64,000 nt of DNA from a virus. Below the pieces are notes generated by a model, which was not told the DNA's origin, ran no database searches, and saw nothing but the letters and a program-made list of their open reading frames with translations. A program made the translations under genes and the position numbers. Below, piece by piece: positions 50,703-58,804 of the stretch. The DNA is taken from positions 1 through 64,000 of the IMG/VR virus record IMGVR_UViG_3300037507_002457; one strand, given 5' to 3'. How positions within the stretch are numbered: position 1 is the stretch's first letter; each line of letters starts with the position of its first letter.

Positions 50703-51313
50703 AACATATAATCCTCAGTCGATGTAACTTTGTAGACGATGGATTATTCAGGAAATATTTTGAAGTAATGAAAAATACGTTCATACCTTCGGTAAAAAAA
50801 CAAATTTGCAAAAACTTTAAATTGTTTTTTAATACCAACAATGAAAAGTATCCACATCATCAAGAACTAATACATCAAGAGTTTAAAGAAAGTGGAATAG
50901 ATGTAGATACAACGTTAAGCGATTTTGGAAACTATGTAATCGGCAACGGCTATAACATTCAGACCCGTCACGATTGCGACGATTATATGGATCCCAAATA
51001 TATTCAAAAAATACAAGAAATTTATAATGAGAATATAGAAAAATATGATGAGTTTCTGATTCACGCCCAGCCAACAAAACTCGATTTTAATACTGGAGAG
51101 GAATATACTACAAAAACGTATCCAGATAACTGTACATCTATGTTTCTCACGTTATGCCAGAGAACACCAAACAAACATATATTACACACATATCACGGTC
51201 AGTTTCCTAAATTTGTGTCAAAAGTGATTTCAATAGAGACTGGATACGTAAAACTAGTAATACACGACAACAATAAATCATCAAAAATATCCGGTATAGA
51301 TAAAAAAATATGA
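50699..51313 (+). CDS. Putative glycosyltransferase (GT-A-like, rhamnosyltransferase-type)
   Basis: The 204-residue protein starts MKHIILSRCNFVDDGLFRKY, then YNIQTRHDCDDYMDPKYIQK with an acidic DCDD cluster like the metal site of GT-A transferases, and MFLTLCQRTPNKHILHTYHG. It is a clear paralogue of the N-terminal half of the next protein. It overlaps both neighbours by ATGA, so the pair likely arose by tandem duplication. The sugar donor is not known. Confidence 0.6.
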   Translation: MKHIILSRCNFVDDGLFRKYFEVMKNTFIPSVKKQICKNFKLFFNTNNEKYPHHQELIHQEFKESGIDVDTTLSDFGNYVIGNGYNIQTRHDCDDYMDPKYIQKIQEIYNENIEKYDEFLIHAQPTKLDFNTGEEYTTKTYPDNCTSMFLTLCQRTPNKHILHTYHGQFPKFVSKVISIETGYVKLVIHDNNKSSKISGIDKKI

Positions 51314-52554
51314 AACACGCAATTGTAACTAGATGTAACTTCGCAGATGACAAGCTGTTTATGCGGTATTTTATACCCATGAGAAAATTTTTTATACCGT
51401 CAATATGCGCTCAGTCTAATAAAGATTTTACATTATATATTACGACGAATCAACAAATACCAAAGCACGCGGAAATGATTAAAAAAGAATTTATTAAAAA
51501 CAATTCTAAAGTTAATGTCGTTTGCAACCAAAGTAGCTATAAACAAATTATACTCGCAGAAGGATATAACATACAAACTAGACACGACTGTGACGATTAT
51601 ATGGAAAATAATTATGTTCAATCGATACACGAAAGTTATTTAAAACATATTGAAAAGTACAAAAAATTTTTATTATTCGCGCAACCTACAAAAGTAGATA
51701 TGCATACGGGTGAAGAATATATGGGCAGAATATATACCGACAGGTCTCCTTCCATGTTTTTATCGTTGTGCCAAGAAACTCCAGAAATATGGTTAATGAC
51801 TGAACAGCACGATAAATTTTATTCTATTGTTAAAAAATCATTCGAGCTTCCAAAAAATTTGGTAAAACTTATTGTTCACGGATACAATGCAGCAACTACG
51901 ATACAAAAAAATAACACCAAGATTGGAAGAAATTTGATGGTATTGGCAGAAAAATACAATACAGATAAAAAAGTTCCAAATAGTATTTTGCCAAAAAATG
52001 GTATCAAGGGACATGGATATGTAGAACATTATCAAAAAATATTAAAAAATAGAAACATACAAGATATGCTTGAGATTGGTGTTAGTTTTGGAAGTTCTTT
52101 GAAGATGTGGGACGATTATTTTGACAAAAAGTGTAATATTACCGGAATAGATATTAATGAGAATAGATTTAAAAAGAGTGAGTTGGAAAGTGACACGATA
52201 AAAATAAAAATTGGTGATCAATCAGATCCTTCTTTTCTAAGAAGTTTACGAGATAAAAAGTACGATTTTATATTAGATGACGGTAGTCATGTTCACGAAC
52301 ATCATATAATTTCTTTCAATGAATTATTTTGTACGCTGAATGCTGGAGGAGTATATGCCATAGAAGATCTGCACGTTGCATTAAATACTATAAAAGTATT
52401 TAAGGCTATACAAGCACGATCTATGGAGTTTAACAATAAAATTAATCCTGATGTGATATCTATGGTTGACAAAATAGAGTTTTATTCTAATGATAAGCTG
52501 TGTATAATATACAAAAAACACGACATAGAACCACGACGTATCGGAGTACAATAA
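51310..52554 (+). CDS. Glycosyltransferase-methyltransferase fusion
   Basis: The 414-residue protein has an N-terminal half paralogous to the preceding gene (MKHAIVTRCNFADDKLFMRY, YNIQTRHDCDDYMENNYVQS). Its C-terminal domain is class I methyltransferase-like (residues about 250-400): DMLEIGVSFGSSLKMW (SAM-binding Gly-rich loop), ITGIDINENR (acidic strand end), FILDDGSHVHEHHIISFNEL and GGVYAIEDLHVAL. It could transfer and then methylate a sugar. It is the last gene of the operon before the polymerase promoter. Confidence 0.7.
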   Translation: MKHAIVTRCNFADDKLFMRYFIPMRKFFIPSICAQSNKDFTLYITTNQQIPKHAEMIKKEFIKNNSKVNVVCNQSSYKQIILAEGYNIQTRHDCDDYMENNYVQSIHESYLKHIEKYKKFLLFAQPTKVDMHTGEEYMGRIYTDRSPSMFLSLCQETPEIWLMTEQHDKFYSIVKKSFELPKNLVKLIVHGYNAATTIQKNNTKIGRNLMVLAEKYNTDKKVPNSILPKNGIKGHGYVEHYQKILKNRNIQDMLEIGVSFGSSLKMWDDYFDKKCNITGIDINENRFKKSELESDTIKIKIGDQSDPSFLRSLRDKKYDFILDDGSHVHEHHIISFNELFCTLNAGGVYAIEDLHVALNTIKVFKAIQARSMEFNNKINPDVISMVDKIEFYSNDKLCIIYKKHDIEPRRIGVQ

Positions 52555-52604
52555 TTGCGTGAAAATTTGTGGTATACTGTAGATCGTACTATTCGTATTA
52601 AACC

Positions 52605-52632
52605 TTGACAATTGTATCTATTCTGTTAGAGT
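52605..52632 (+). promoter_or_regulatory. Sigma70-like promoter of the family B polymerase, leaderless layout
   Basis: TTGACA (52605-52610), 16-bp spacer, TAGAGT (52627-52632), ATG 52640 after 7 nt. Confidence 0.6.
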
Positions 52633-52639
52633 TTTTGGT

Positions 52640-55156
52640 ATGTATCAAGCCATATTCTATGATCGCAAGGCCAACTTTGTGCACGTTTGGGATGACCAAA
52701 ATGGTTATGCCAGAGTGAAGTATGTGCCATATGCGTATAAAAAGAAGAAGGGCGGAAAATATAAGTCCATTTATGGTCAAGAACTTGAGCGAGTTGAGAA
52801 GTTCAATCCGCGAGATTCTTCGTTGCTTGAGTCGGATGTTCCTGTTGAAACTCGTTTTCTGATAGATGTTTATGGAAGCAGCGATGATGTATCATCCAAC
52901 CATCGTCTTGCGGTGCTTGACATTGAAGTGGATTCTACTGGCGGATATCCCAACGTGGAAAATCCTGTGCAGAAGATTACTGCTATTGCGTTGTGCGATG
53001 TAGCAAATAACAAATACTATTGCTTTGTTCTTGATGAAGATGGTGTTGTAAAAGATGGCGTAATGCACGGTGCAGAAGTAACTGCGTATCTGCACGAACA
53101 AGATTTGCTCAAGGCGTTCTTGACCAAGTGGAGAGAAGTCAATCCTACTATTGCTACTGGATGGAACATTGACGGCTTTGACTTTCCTTATCTTCACGCT
53201 CGACTGCTCAAAGTGTTTGATGAAGAAACTGCTGGGCAGTTGTCTCCCATCGGAGTTTGCTATTTCAACAAGTTCAAGAACAAGATGACCATCGCTGGCG
53301 TGAATACGCTGGACTATATCTTGCTGTATAAGAAATATAGCCAGAAGAACTTGCCCAACTATCGTCTTGATACTGTCGCCAAGGAAGAACTGGGTGTTGG
53401 TAAGGTTGATTATGATGGTTCTCTGGACAACTTGAAGAAGACCGACATCAACAAGTTTATTGAGTATAACTTGCACGACATTGTGCTTGTTCGCAAGATG
53501 AATGACAAGTTGCAGTTCATTGACCTTGCTCAGAGCATCTGCCACGTTTGTCACACGGGTTATGAAGAATTCAGCATTTCCAGCAAGATTCTTGAAGGTG
53601 CGTTGCTTACATATCTTCGCCGCAAGAAACTTGTTGCTCCAAACAAGCCACAACAAAAAGATGACGAAGACTCTGTTGGAGACGACGAGGATGATAGTGA
53701 AGAAGGATTTGTTGGTGCGTATGTAAAAGATCCTGTACCTGGTCGATATGATTGGGTATGTTCTGCCGACATCAACTCGCTGTATCCCAGCGTGATCATG
53801 AGCATCAACATCTCTCCAGAGACCAAGATGGCAGTAATCAATAACTGGAGTGCGGAGAAGTTTGCCAAGCAGACAGAAGATGTTGTTGATTTTGCCGACG
53901 ACAAATATACATACAAGCAACTCAACACGTTCTTTGCGGAAAACAACCTGTCTGTAAGTGCCAACGGGGTGGTATATGATCAGAAAAAGATTGGTTGTAT
54001 TCCAGATATTCTAAAGAAGTGGTTTGCTGAACGTGTAGAATACAAGAACAAGATGAAAGAAGCGTCTGATAGTGGAGACAAGGCGGCTACTGCATTCTGG
54101 AAGCGTCGTCAGCAAGTGCAGAAGATTTTGCTTAACTCGTTGTATGGTGTTCTTGGTCTTCCCATTTTCAGATTCTATGATCTTGATAATGCCGCCGCTG
54201 TTACACTTACTGGACAGGAAATCATCAAGACCAGTGCCAAGTTTGTAAATGCCCGCTTCAACAAACGCTGCGATACAAAAGACAAGGACTATGTAATCTA
54301 TATTGATACTGACTCGCTGTATCTTGACATCAACTCTCTTGCCAAGCACGAGAAGATAATAGACATCAAGCCATATGCCATCAATACTATCAATGAGGTT
54401 GCTGACGGCTTGAATGACTTTTACAAGGTGATGATGGTAAAGATGTTCAATAGCACAGACAATCGCATCAAGATTGCTCCCGACGTTGTTGCTCAAGCCG
54501 CATTCTGGATAGTCAAGAAGCGTTATGCAATGCTCAAGGTGTATAATATGGAACTGGGTAAGGACACCAACGACATTGAAATCAAGGGTCTGGACGTTGT
54601 GCGTTCAAGTTACCCCAAGAAGTTCAGAGATTTTATGAGTTCGGTGCTGGAAGACATATTGCGTGGTACAGACAAGAAGCAACTGGATAAGAAGATTCTG
54701 GACTTCAAGTCGTCTATGAAGTCGTTCAACCTTGAAGACATTGCCAAGAATACTTCTGTTCGGTTCATCGCCAATACCGACGCCAAGACAGATTTCAATC
54801 CCAAGGATAGAGAACTATTTCATTTCGTTGATGGTTCTACTGCTCAGTGTAAGGCTGCTCTCGCATATAACGATATGCTAAAGAGATATAATCTTACAGA
54901 AACAGAACCCATTATGAGCGGCGGAAAAATCAAATGGGCATATGTAAAAAGTAATCCATTTGGCTTGGATGGACTTGCGTTCAAGGATGATGGTAAAGAC
55001 CCCAAGATTGTTATGGACTTTATCAATCAGTATATTGACCGTAACCGTATCTGGGATGCTGAGTTAGAAAAGAAACTCAAGCACTTTTATGAAGCACTAA
55101 ACTGGACATTATACAGCGAAGATGAAGAAGCAATCAGTGAGTTCTTTGCTTTTTGA
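52640..55156 (+). CDS. 43: Family B replicative DNA polymerase (gp43-like)
   Basis: The 838-residue protein has complete exonuclease motifs: LAVLDIEVDS (Asp94, Glu96), GWNIDGFDFPYL (Asp178), YNLHDIVLVRK (Asp280). The polymerase motifs are also complete: A SADINSLYPSVIMSIN (Asp377), B KILLNSLYGVLG (Lys495), and C IYIDTDSLYLDI (Asp556, Asp558). It synthesises both strands with proofreading, using the gp45-like clamp. An acidic insert sits between exonuclease and palm (about 339-356). It heads a replisome block with clamp and clamp loader. It lacks a visible clamp-binding tail beyond EEAISEFFAF. Confidence 0.93.
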   Translation: MYQAIFYDRKANFVHVWDDQNGYARVKYVPYAYKKKKGGKYKSIYGQELERVEKFNPRDSSLLESDVPVETRFLIDVYGSSDDVSSNHRLAVLDIEVDSTGGYPNVENPVQKITAIALCDVANNKYYCFVLDEDGVVKDGVMHGAEVTAYLHEQDLLKAFLTKWREVNPTIATGWNIDGFDFPYLHARLLKVFDEETAGQLSPIGVCYFNKFKNKMTIAGVNTLDYILLYKKYSQKNLPNYRLDTVAKEELGVGKVDYDGSLDNLKKTDINKFIEYNLHDIVLVRKMNDKLQFIDLAQSICHVCHTGYEEFSISSKILEGALLTYLRRKKLVAPNKPQQKDDEDSVGDDEDDSEEGFVGAYVKDPVPGRYDWVCSADINSLYPSVIMSINISPETKMAVINNWSAEKFAKQTEDVVDFADDKYTYKQLNTFFAENNLSVSANGVVYDQKKIGCIPDILKKWFAERVEYKNKMKEASDSGDKAATAFWKRRQQVQKILLNSLYGVLGLPIFRFYDLDNAAAVTLTGQEIIKTSAKFVNARFNKRCDTKDKDYVIYIDTDSLYLDINSLAKHEKIIDIKPYAINTINEVADGLNDFYKVMMVKMFNSTDNRIKIAPDVVAQAAFWIVKKRYAMLKVYNMELGKDTNDIEIKGLDVVRSSYPKKFRDFMSSVLEDILRGTDKKQLDKKILDFKSSMKSFNLEDIAKNTSVRFIANTDAKTDFNPKDRELFHFVDGSTAQCKAALAYNDMLKRYNLTETEPIMSGGKIKWAYVKSNPFGLDGLAFKDDGKDPKIVMDFINQYIDRNRIWDAELEKKLKHFYEALNWTLYSEDEEAISEFFAF

Positions 55157-55181
55157 CATTGACAAACCATACATTTTATAC
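55153..55181 (+). promoter_or_regulatory. Sigma70-like promoter of the sliding clamp
   Basis: Overlapping TTGACATTGACA (55153-55164) with a -10-like TTATAC at 55176-55181. The first box overlaps the polymerase stop (TGA 55154-55156). Confidence 0.45.
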
Positions 55182-55201
55182 ATCATATAAACACTACTAC
55201 T

Positions 55202-55930
55202 ATGAATAAATCAGAACTAAACAAGTTCATTGACCTTTACAATCTAAACGGGACGATTGAGTCCGTGAAGATTGTATCTGACGGAAGTGCCATCAAGACG
55301 AACTTCGTATCCGAGGATCGTACTCTTGCCGGTATTGTTTCCTTTTCCAACATCAAGATTGATAACGGCGAGTATGGCATTCACGATACTGCTCAAGTCA
55401 AGAAGATGATTGGCGTGCTGGACGAAACTATTGAAATCGCCGTGAATAAGATTGATGACCGACCCATCAGTTGGTCTGTGTCTGATGGCTCCACTGACTC
55501 CACGGTATTGCTGGCGGACCTGTCTATTATTCCATCCGCCCCCAAGGTCAAGGAAATCAAGTCATATGATGTTGAGATTCCTATGGATGATATTTTCATT
55601 GAGAAGTATATCAAGGCCAAGAATGCTCTGCCGGAAGTTGAGACATTTACTCTTCTTATGAACAAGAAGGACAAGATGGAACTGGTGATCGGATATAGCA
55701 ACATCAATACCAGCCGCATCAAGTTGGATGTGTCGCCGATTGCTGGCAAGGACAAGTTGGACAAGCCCATCAGTTTTAATGCCAACTATTTCAAGGAGAT
55801 CATCAGCAAGAGTCGTGGTCTTGGCGGAGTCATCTTCAAGGTCGCTGCTGCTGGCATTTCCAACATATCATTCAAGAACAAGGACTTTGAAGCGTCCTAT
55901 TTCCTCATCAAGAAGGAGATTGACAACTAA
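55202..55930 (+). CDS. 45: Sliding clamp (gp45-like)
   Basis: The 242-residue protein has the size and pattern of gp45: two similar clamp folds, N-terminal helix (MNKSELNKFIDLYNLNGTIE), KIDDRPISWSVSDGSTDSTV at the interdomain, and a second half with MNKKDKMELVIGYSN and SFNANYFKEIISKSRGLGGV. Trimers ring the DNA and tether polymerase; in T4 gp45 also activates late transcription. It is adjacent to the gp44-like loader as in T4. Confidence 0.88.
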   Translation: MNKSELNKFIDLYNLNGTIESVKIVSDGSAIKTNFVSEDRTLAGIVSFSNIKIDNGEYGIHDTAQVKKMIGVLDETIEIAVNKIDDRPISWSVSDGSTDSTVLLADLSIIPSAPKVKEIKSYDVEIPMDDIFIEKYIKAKNALPEVETFTLLMNKKDKMELVIGYSNINTSRIKLDVSPIAGKDKLDKPISFNANYFKEIISKSRGLGGVIFKVAAAGISNISFKNKDFEASYFLIKKEIDN

Positions 55931-55931
55931 A

Positions 55932-56885
55932 ATGAACTTTCTTGAAGAGACCGAAAATACAAACACCAACATCGAGCATTCACTTTGGTGCGAAAAGTAT
56001 CGCCCAATAAGTTTGGCTGATTATGTTGGCAACGACGTTCTGAAGGAAAAGGTAAAGCAATATATCAACGAAAATGACATACCACATCTACTCTTATATG
56101 GTGGCGCTGGAACTGGCAAAACTACTCTTGCGAAACTTATCACGAAGAGCATCAAGTGTGATGTACTCTACATCAATGCTTCGGATGATAACGGTATTGA
56201 TACGATTCGTGTAAAGATCAAGAACTTTGCTTCTACCATTGGCTTCAATGGCTTGAAGGTCATTATTCTTGACGAGGCCGACTATTTGACCGCCGCTGGT
56301 CAGGCAGGTCTGCGTAATACGATGGAGACATATAGTATGAACACTCGCTTCATACTTACTTGTAACTATCACGAACGCATCACCGAACCTATTCAATCTC
56401 GTTGTCAATCTTATGCTATTCATCCTCCGACCAAGAAGGATGTTGCTGCCAACCTTGTGAAGATTCTACAAAAGGAAAATATCAAGTTTGATAAGGAGAG
56501 TGTTGTATTGCTCGTCAATAGTCATTATCCAGACATTCGTGCCATCATCAATACCGCACAGCGTGGAGTAATCAATGCTGAACTCAAACTTGCCAAAGAA
56601 GATGTATTACAGGGTGATATCAAGTCCAAACTGATTGATATGCTCAAGAATACAAACAAGAAACAGGCATTCACAGACATTCGCCAACTTGTGGCAGATA
56701 ACAGTCTAAAGAACTTCAGCGACCTTTATACAGAGATGTATGAAAAGATTGATGTATATGCCGGTAATGCTCAAGGCGAAGTTATTCTTGCTCTCGCAGA
56801 AGGTCAATATCAAGAAGCATCTGTGGCAGATAGAGAAATATGCTTTATGGCAACTATTTATAAGGTACTAACAATCACCAAATAA
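55932..56885 (+). CDS. 44: Clamp loader large subunit (gp44-like AAA+ ATPase)
   Basis: The start is ATG 55932, 1 nt after the clamp stop; earlier in-frame codons lie inside the clamp gene. The 317-residue protein has Walker A GGAGTGKT (57-64), Walker B IILDEAD (111-117), sensor 1 FILTCNYHERI and the SRC motif (SRCQSYAIHPP) of clamp loaders. It opens and places the gp45 ring at primer junctions. In T4 it acts with gp62, but no gp62-like gene follows here. Confidence 0.9.
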   Translation: MNFLEETENTNTNIEHSLWCEKYRPISLADYVGNDVLKEKVKQYINENDIPHLLLYGGAGTGKTTLAKLITKSIKCDVLYINASDDNGIDTIRVKIKNFASTIGFNGLKVIILDEADYLTAAGQAGLRNTMETYSMNTRFILTCNYHERITEPIQSRCQSYAIHPPTKKDVAANLVKILQKENIKFDKESVVLLVNSHYPDIRAIINTAQRGVINAELKLAKEDVLQGDIKSKLIDMLKNTNKKQAFTDIRQLVADNSLKNFSDLYTEMYEKIDVYAGNAQGEVILALAEGQYQEASVADREICFMATIYKVLTITK

Positions 56886-56886
56886 T

Positions 56887-57060
56887 ATGAAGTTAGCCGA
56901 CAATCCTAAACTTGAAGCAAGGATCCAGTCACGCATCAAAGTGTGGAAAAATACACCACAGGGCGAAGACTTGCATGAATCTTTGGGATTGTCGCTTGAA
57001 GAATATGCTTTGTTCGTTATAAAGAACGAAGTGCCAGACAACTATCAACTACCAGAATAA
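56887..57060 (+). CDS. 57-residue protein after the clamp loader gene
   Basis: ATG 56887 to TAA 57060, starting 1 nt after the gp44-like stop. The product is charged and helical (KLEARIQSRIKVWKNTPQGE, SLGLSLEEYALFVIKNEV). It occupies the place of gene 62 in T4 but is only a third of that length, so it is not an obvious gp62. The next gene starts 1 nt after its stop. Confidence 0.6.
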   Translation: MKLADNPKLEARIQSRIKVWKNTPQGEDLHESLGLSLEEYALFVIKNEVPDNYQLPE

Positions 57061-57061
57061 T

Positions 57062-57463
57062 ATGTATACCGCTGTTGTATTAGACGAAAAGTCGCATCTA
57101 AAGTTAGTCAAATGGGCAGATGACAATATCAAAGTAAATGGCGTTAGATTGCCTATTCTTGCGCGTGATAATGGCTGGGAAATGATTTGCCATCATATGA
57201 CCATAGGTATGGGTAATGCTCCTGAGTTTATAAAACAATATCTTGGCACCAAGCAAAAACTTGATATTACTCATTATGGTATCAGCGACAAGGCTATTGC
57301 GGTAAGAGTAGTTGGTTTTTATAGCAAGAATACTATACCGCATATCACGGTGGCAGTAAATAGACGAATTGGTGGCAAGCCTGTAGATAGCAACAAAATA
57401 ACAAACTGGATACCAGTTGATGGATTGATTACACTAAGTGGCGAAGTAAAAGAAGTATCATGA
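57062..57463 (+). CDS. 2H phosphoesterase-like protein
   Basis: The 133-residue product has two His-x-Thr motifs (CHHMTIGMG with His45/Thr47, and PHITVAVN with His94/Thr96) about 49 residues apart. This is the paired signature of the 2H phosphoesterase superfamily. Members cleave 2',3'-cyclic phosphates or cyclic oligonucleotides. T4 Acb1 (57B), which destroys CBASS signal molecules, belongs to the same superfamily. A tRNA or RNA end-healing role is the other option, given the RNA ligase gene at 60917. It overlaps the next gene by ATGA. Confidence 0.6.
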   Translation: MYTAVVLDEKSHLKLVKWADDNIKVNGVRLPILARDNGWEMICHHMTIGMGNAPEFIKQYLGTKQKLDITHYGISDKAIAVRVVGFYSKNTIPHITVAVNRRIGGKPVDSNKITNWIPVDGLITLSGEVKEVS

Positions 57464-57678
57464 AAATAACAGACGCTGTATTTTTTACAGACAATAAGGT
57501 TGTTAGATTAGAAGCAGGCGAAAAAAAGTATTATCTCACTGACAATGGTAAGATATATGACATGCATCCTGTAAATGTGATGGCAGAAGAAATCAAAGGC
57601 GATGAAATGAAGAAAATCAAAGCACTTGCCAAGCAGGGTGGATATAAAAACGATACTGAAGTAAAGAAGTGGCTGTAA
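57460..57678 (+). CDS. Small protein, unknown function
   Basis: The 72-residue protein is charged with a beta-hairpin-like N-terminus (ITDAVFFTDNKVVRLEAGEK) and a helical end (MKKIKALAKQGGYKNDTEVK). It overlaps the 2H gene by ATGA and ends at a terminator. No family is recognised. Confidence 0.5.
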   Translation: MKITDAVFFTDNKVVRLEAGEKKYYLTDNGKIYDMHPVNVMAEEIKGDEMKKIKALAKQGGYKNDTEVKKWL

Positions 57679-57681
57679 TAT

Positions 57682-57718
57682 AAAAACCCACCAAAAACGG
57701 TGGGTTTTTGTTTTTTTA
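57682..57718 (+). terminator. Rho-independent terminator
   Basis: Perfect 11-bp stem AAAAACCCACC/GGTGGGTTTTT with 6-nt loop and a T-rich tract; ends the replisome block. Confidence 0.9.
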
Positions 57719-57721
57719 TAT

Positions 57722-57730
57722 ATATTTATA
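57722..57730 (+). promoter_or_regulatory. Late-type promoter box ATATTTATA
   Basis: Exact copy 24 nt before ATG 57755, after a terminator. Confidence 0.5.
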
Positions 57731-57754
57731 CACATAACCTTATTATAAACCAGT

Positions 57755-58747
57755 ATGAATATATTTGAATCTACTTTCGAAAAGCATAAAAAGTTGGTAT
57801 TGGAAGCGACCGAACAGCAGTCCGACTCAAAAAGTGATACTCAACAAGATTCTAAAAATTTGGATCAAAAATTTAAAGCGGAATTTTGGAATGACTTTAA
57901 AGAAATATCGGTATCTCAGTTTGTTCAAAAATACAATACCTTGGTCGCTGACCCAAAGGTACATGCGTTTATTACTTCTGGAACAAAAGAAAAAGACAAT
58001 GACGATGTAGAAAATTTTACGGTGAAGAGAGCATCGGGTGTGGTTGGTAAATTAATACCGTCCCAAACTGAAATAGGATTTGGAAATAGTTTAGATGATA
58101 TTATTGGAACCGGTAAATTTGGAACTACCGCCGATCTTAATCAAATACTTACTGGCCAAAATGTACTGCTTTCTACAAAGAATGGAGAAGTACCACTAAT
58201 AACTTATGCGGGAAAATATATAATAGACGGCCACCATAGATGGAGTAAAATTTGCTGCGCAAATCCAAACGCAACTGTGGTATGTTTGGATTTTAATAAT
58301 AAAGCAATCGGAGACAATCCAGAAATGGCATTGAAGGCGTTTCATCTAGCAATCGCAGCCGAATTGAAAGGAATGCCAACGGAGAAGCCGGTGGGACAAA
58401 ATTTGATGAAAAGTTCCGAAGAAGCTGTTCGTGAATATGTAAATAGCAATTTAAAGCCAGAATTTCTTGAAGTATATAATCGATATAAAGATCAAATTTA
58501 CAGGGGAGTTGATAAATTGCAGAACGACAATGTCGCGCAATATTTAGCGAGAAATGCAAAGGCAACAATTATAGAGCGAAATCCGGCAACGGATACTCCA
58601 AGAATAAATATGCCACAGGTCGATCAAGCACGTTCTACTCAAAAATCTTTAGAAACGGGAATAGTAAATTTTTCTCCAGATAAGGTAACAGAAACCTCTC
58701 TGTTTGAATCTACTTTCAATAAGTTCAAAAACTTGTATACCAAATAA
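57755..58747 (+). CDS. Tagged ParB-like protein
   Basis: The 330-residue protein has an N-terminal FESTFEKHKKLVLE tag (residues 4-17) and a C-terminal partial copy (SLFESTFNKFKNLYTK). The core contains YAGKYIIDGHHRWSKICCAN (residues 151-170), with the DGHHRW motif of the ParB/sulfiredoxin fold, preceded by EVPLITYAG. ParB-type folds bind or cut nucleic acid or use nucleotides. The gene has a late-type box and a terminator, so it is probably a late, virion-associated protein. The internal residues beyond the core are polar. Confidence 0.6.
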   Translation: MNIFESTFEKHKKLVLEATEQQSDSKSDTQQDSKNLDQKFKAEFWNDFKEISVSQFVQKYNTLVADPKVHAFITSGTKEKDNDDVENFTVKRASGVVGKLIPSQTEIGFGNSLDDIIGTGKFGTTADLNQILTGQNVLLSTKNGEVPLITYAGKYIIDGHHRWSKICCANPNATVVCLDFNNKAIGDNPEMALKAFHLAIAAELKGMPTEKPVGQNLMKSSEEAVREYVNSNLKPEFLEVYNRYKDQIYRGVDKLQNDNVAQYLARNAKATIIERNPATDTPRINMPQVDQARSTQKSLETGIVNFSPDKVTETSLFESTFNKFKNLYTK

Positions 58748-58774
58748 CTTCTTTTATATTAAAACATAAACAAG

Positions 58775-58801
58775 AAGCCCGCCTATTTGGCGGGCTTTTT
58801 T
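58775..58801. terminator. Bidirectional terminator between converging genes
   Basis: Stem AAGCCCGCC/GGCGGGCTT with 5-nt loop and a T run on the plus strand. The minus-strand gene at 58805 ends next to it. Confidence 0.85.
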
Positions 58802-58804
58802 GTA

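Noticed and set aside
52892-53920. Minus-strand frame opposite the family B polymerase
   Set aside because: Lies fully within conserved polymerase motifs on the other strand.
56887-57060. gp62 or RegA homologue
   Set aside because: The 57-residue product is too short for gp62 and lacks any RegA pattern; the following gene has 2H motifs instead of RegA features.
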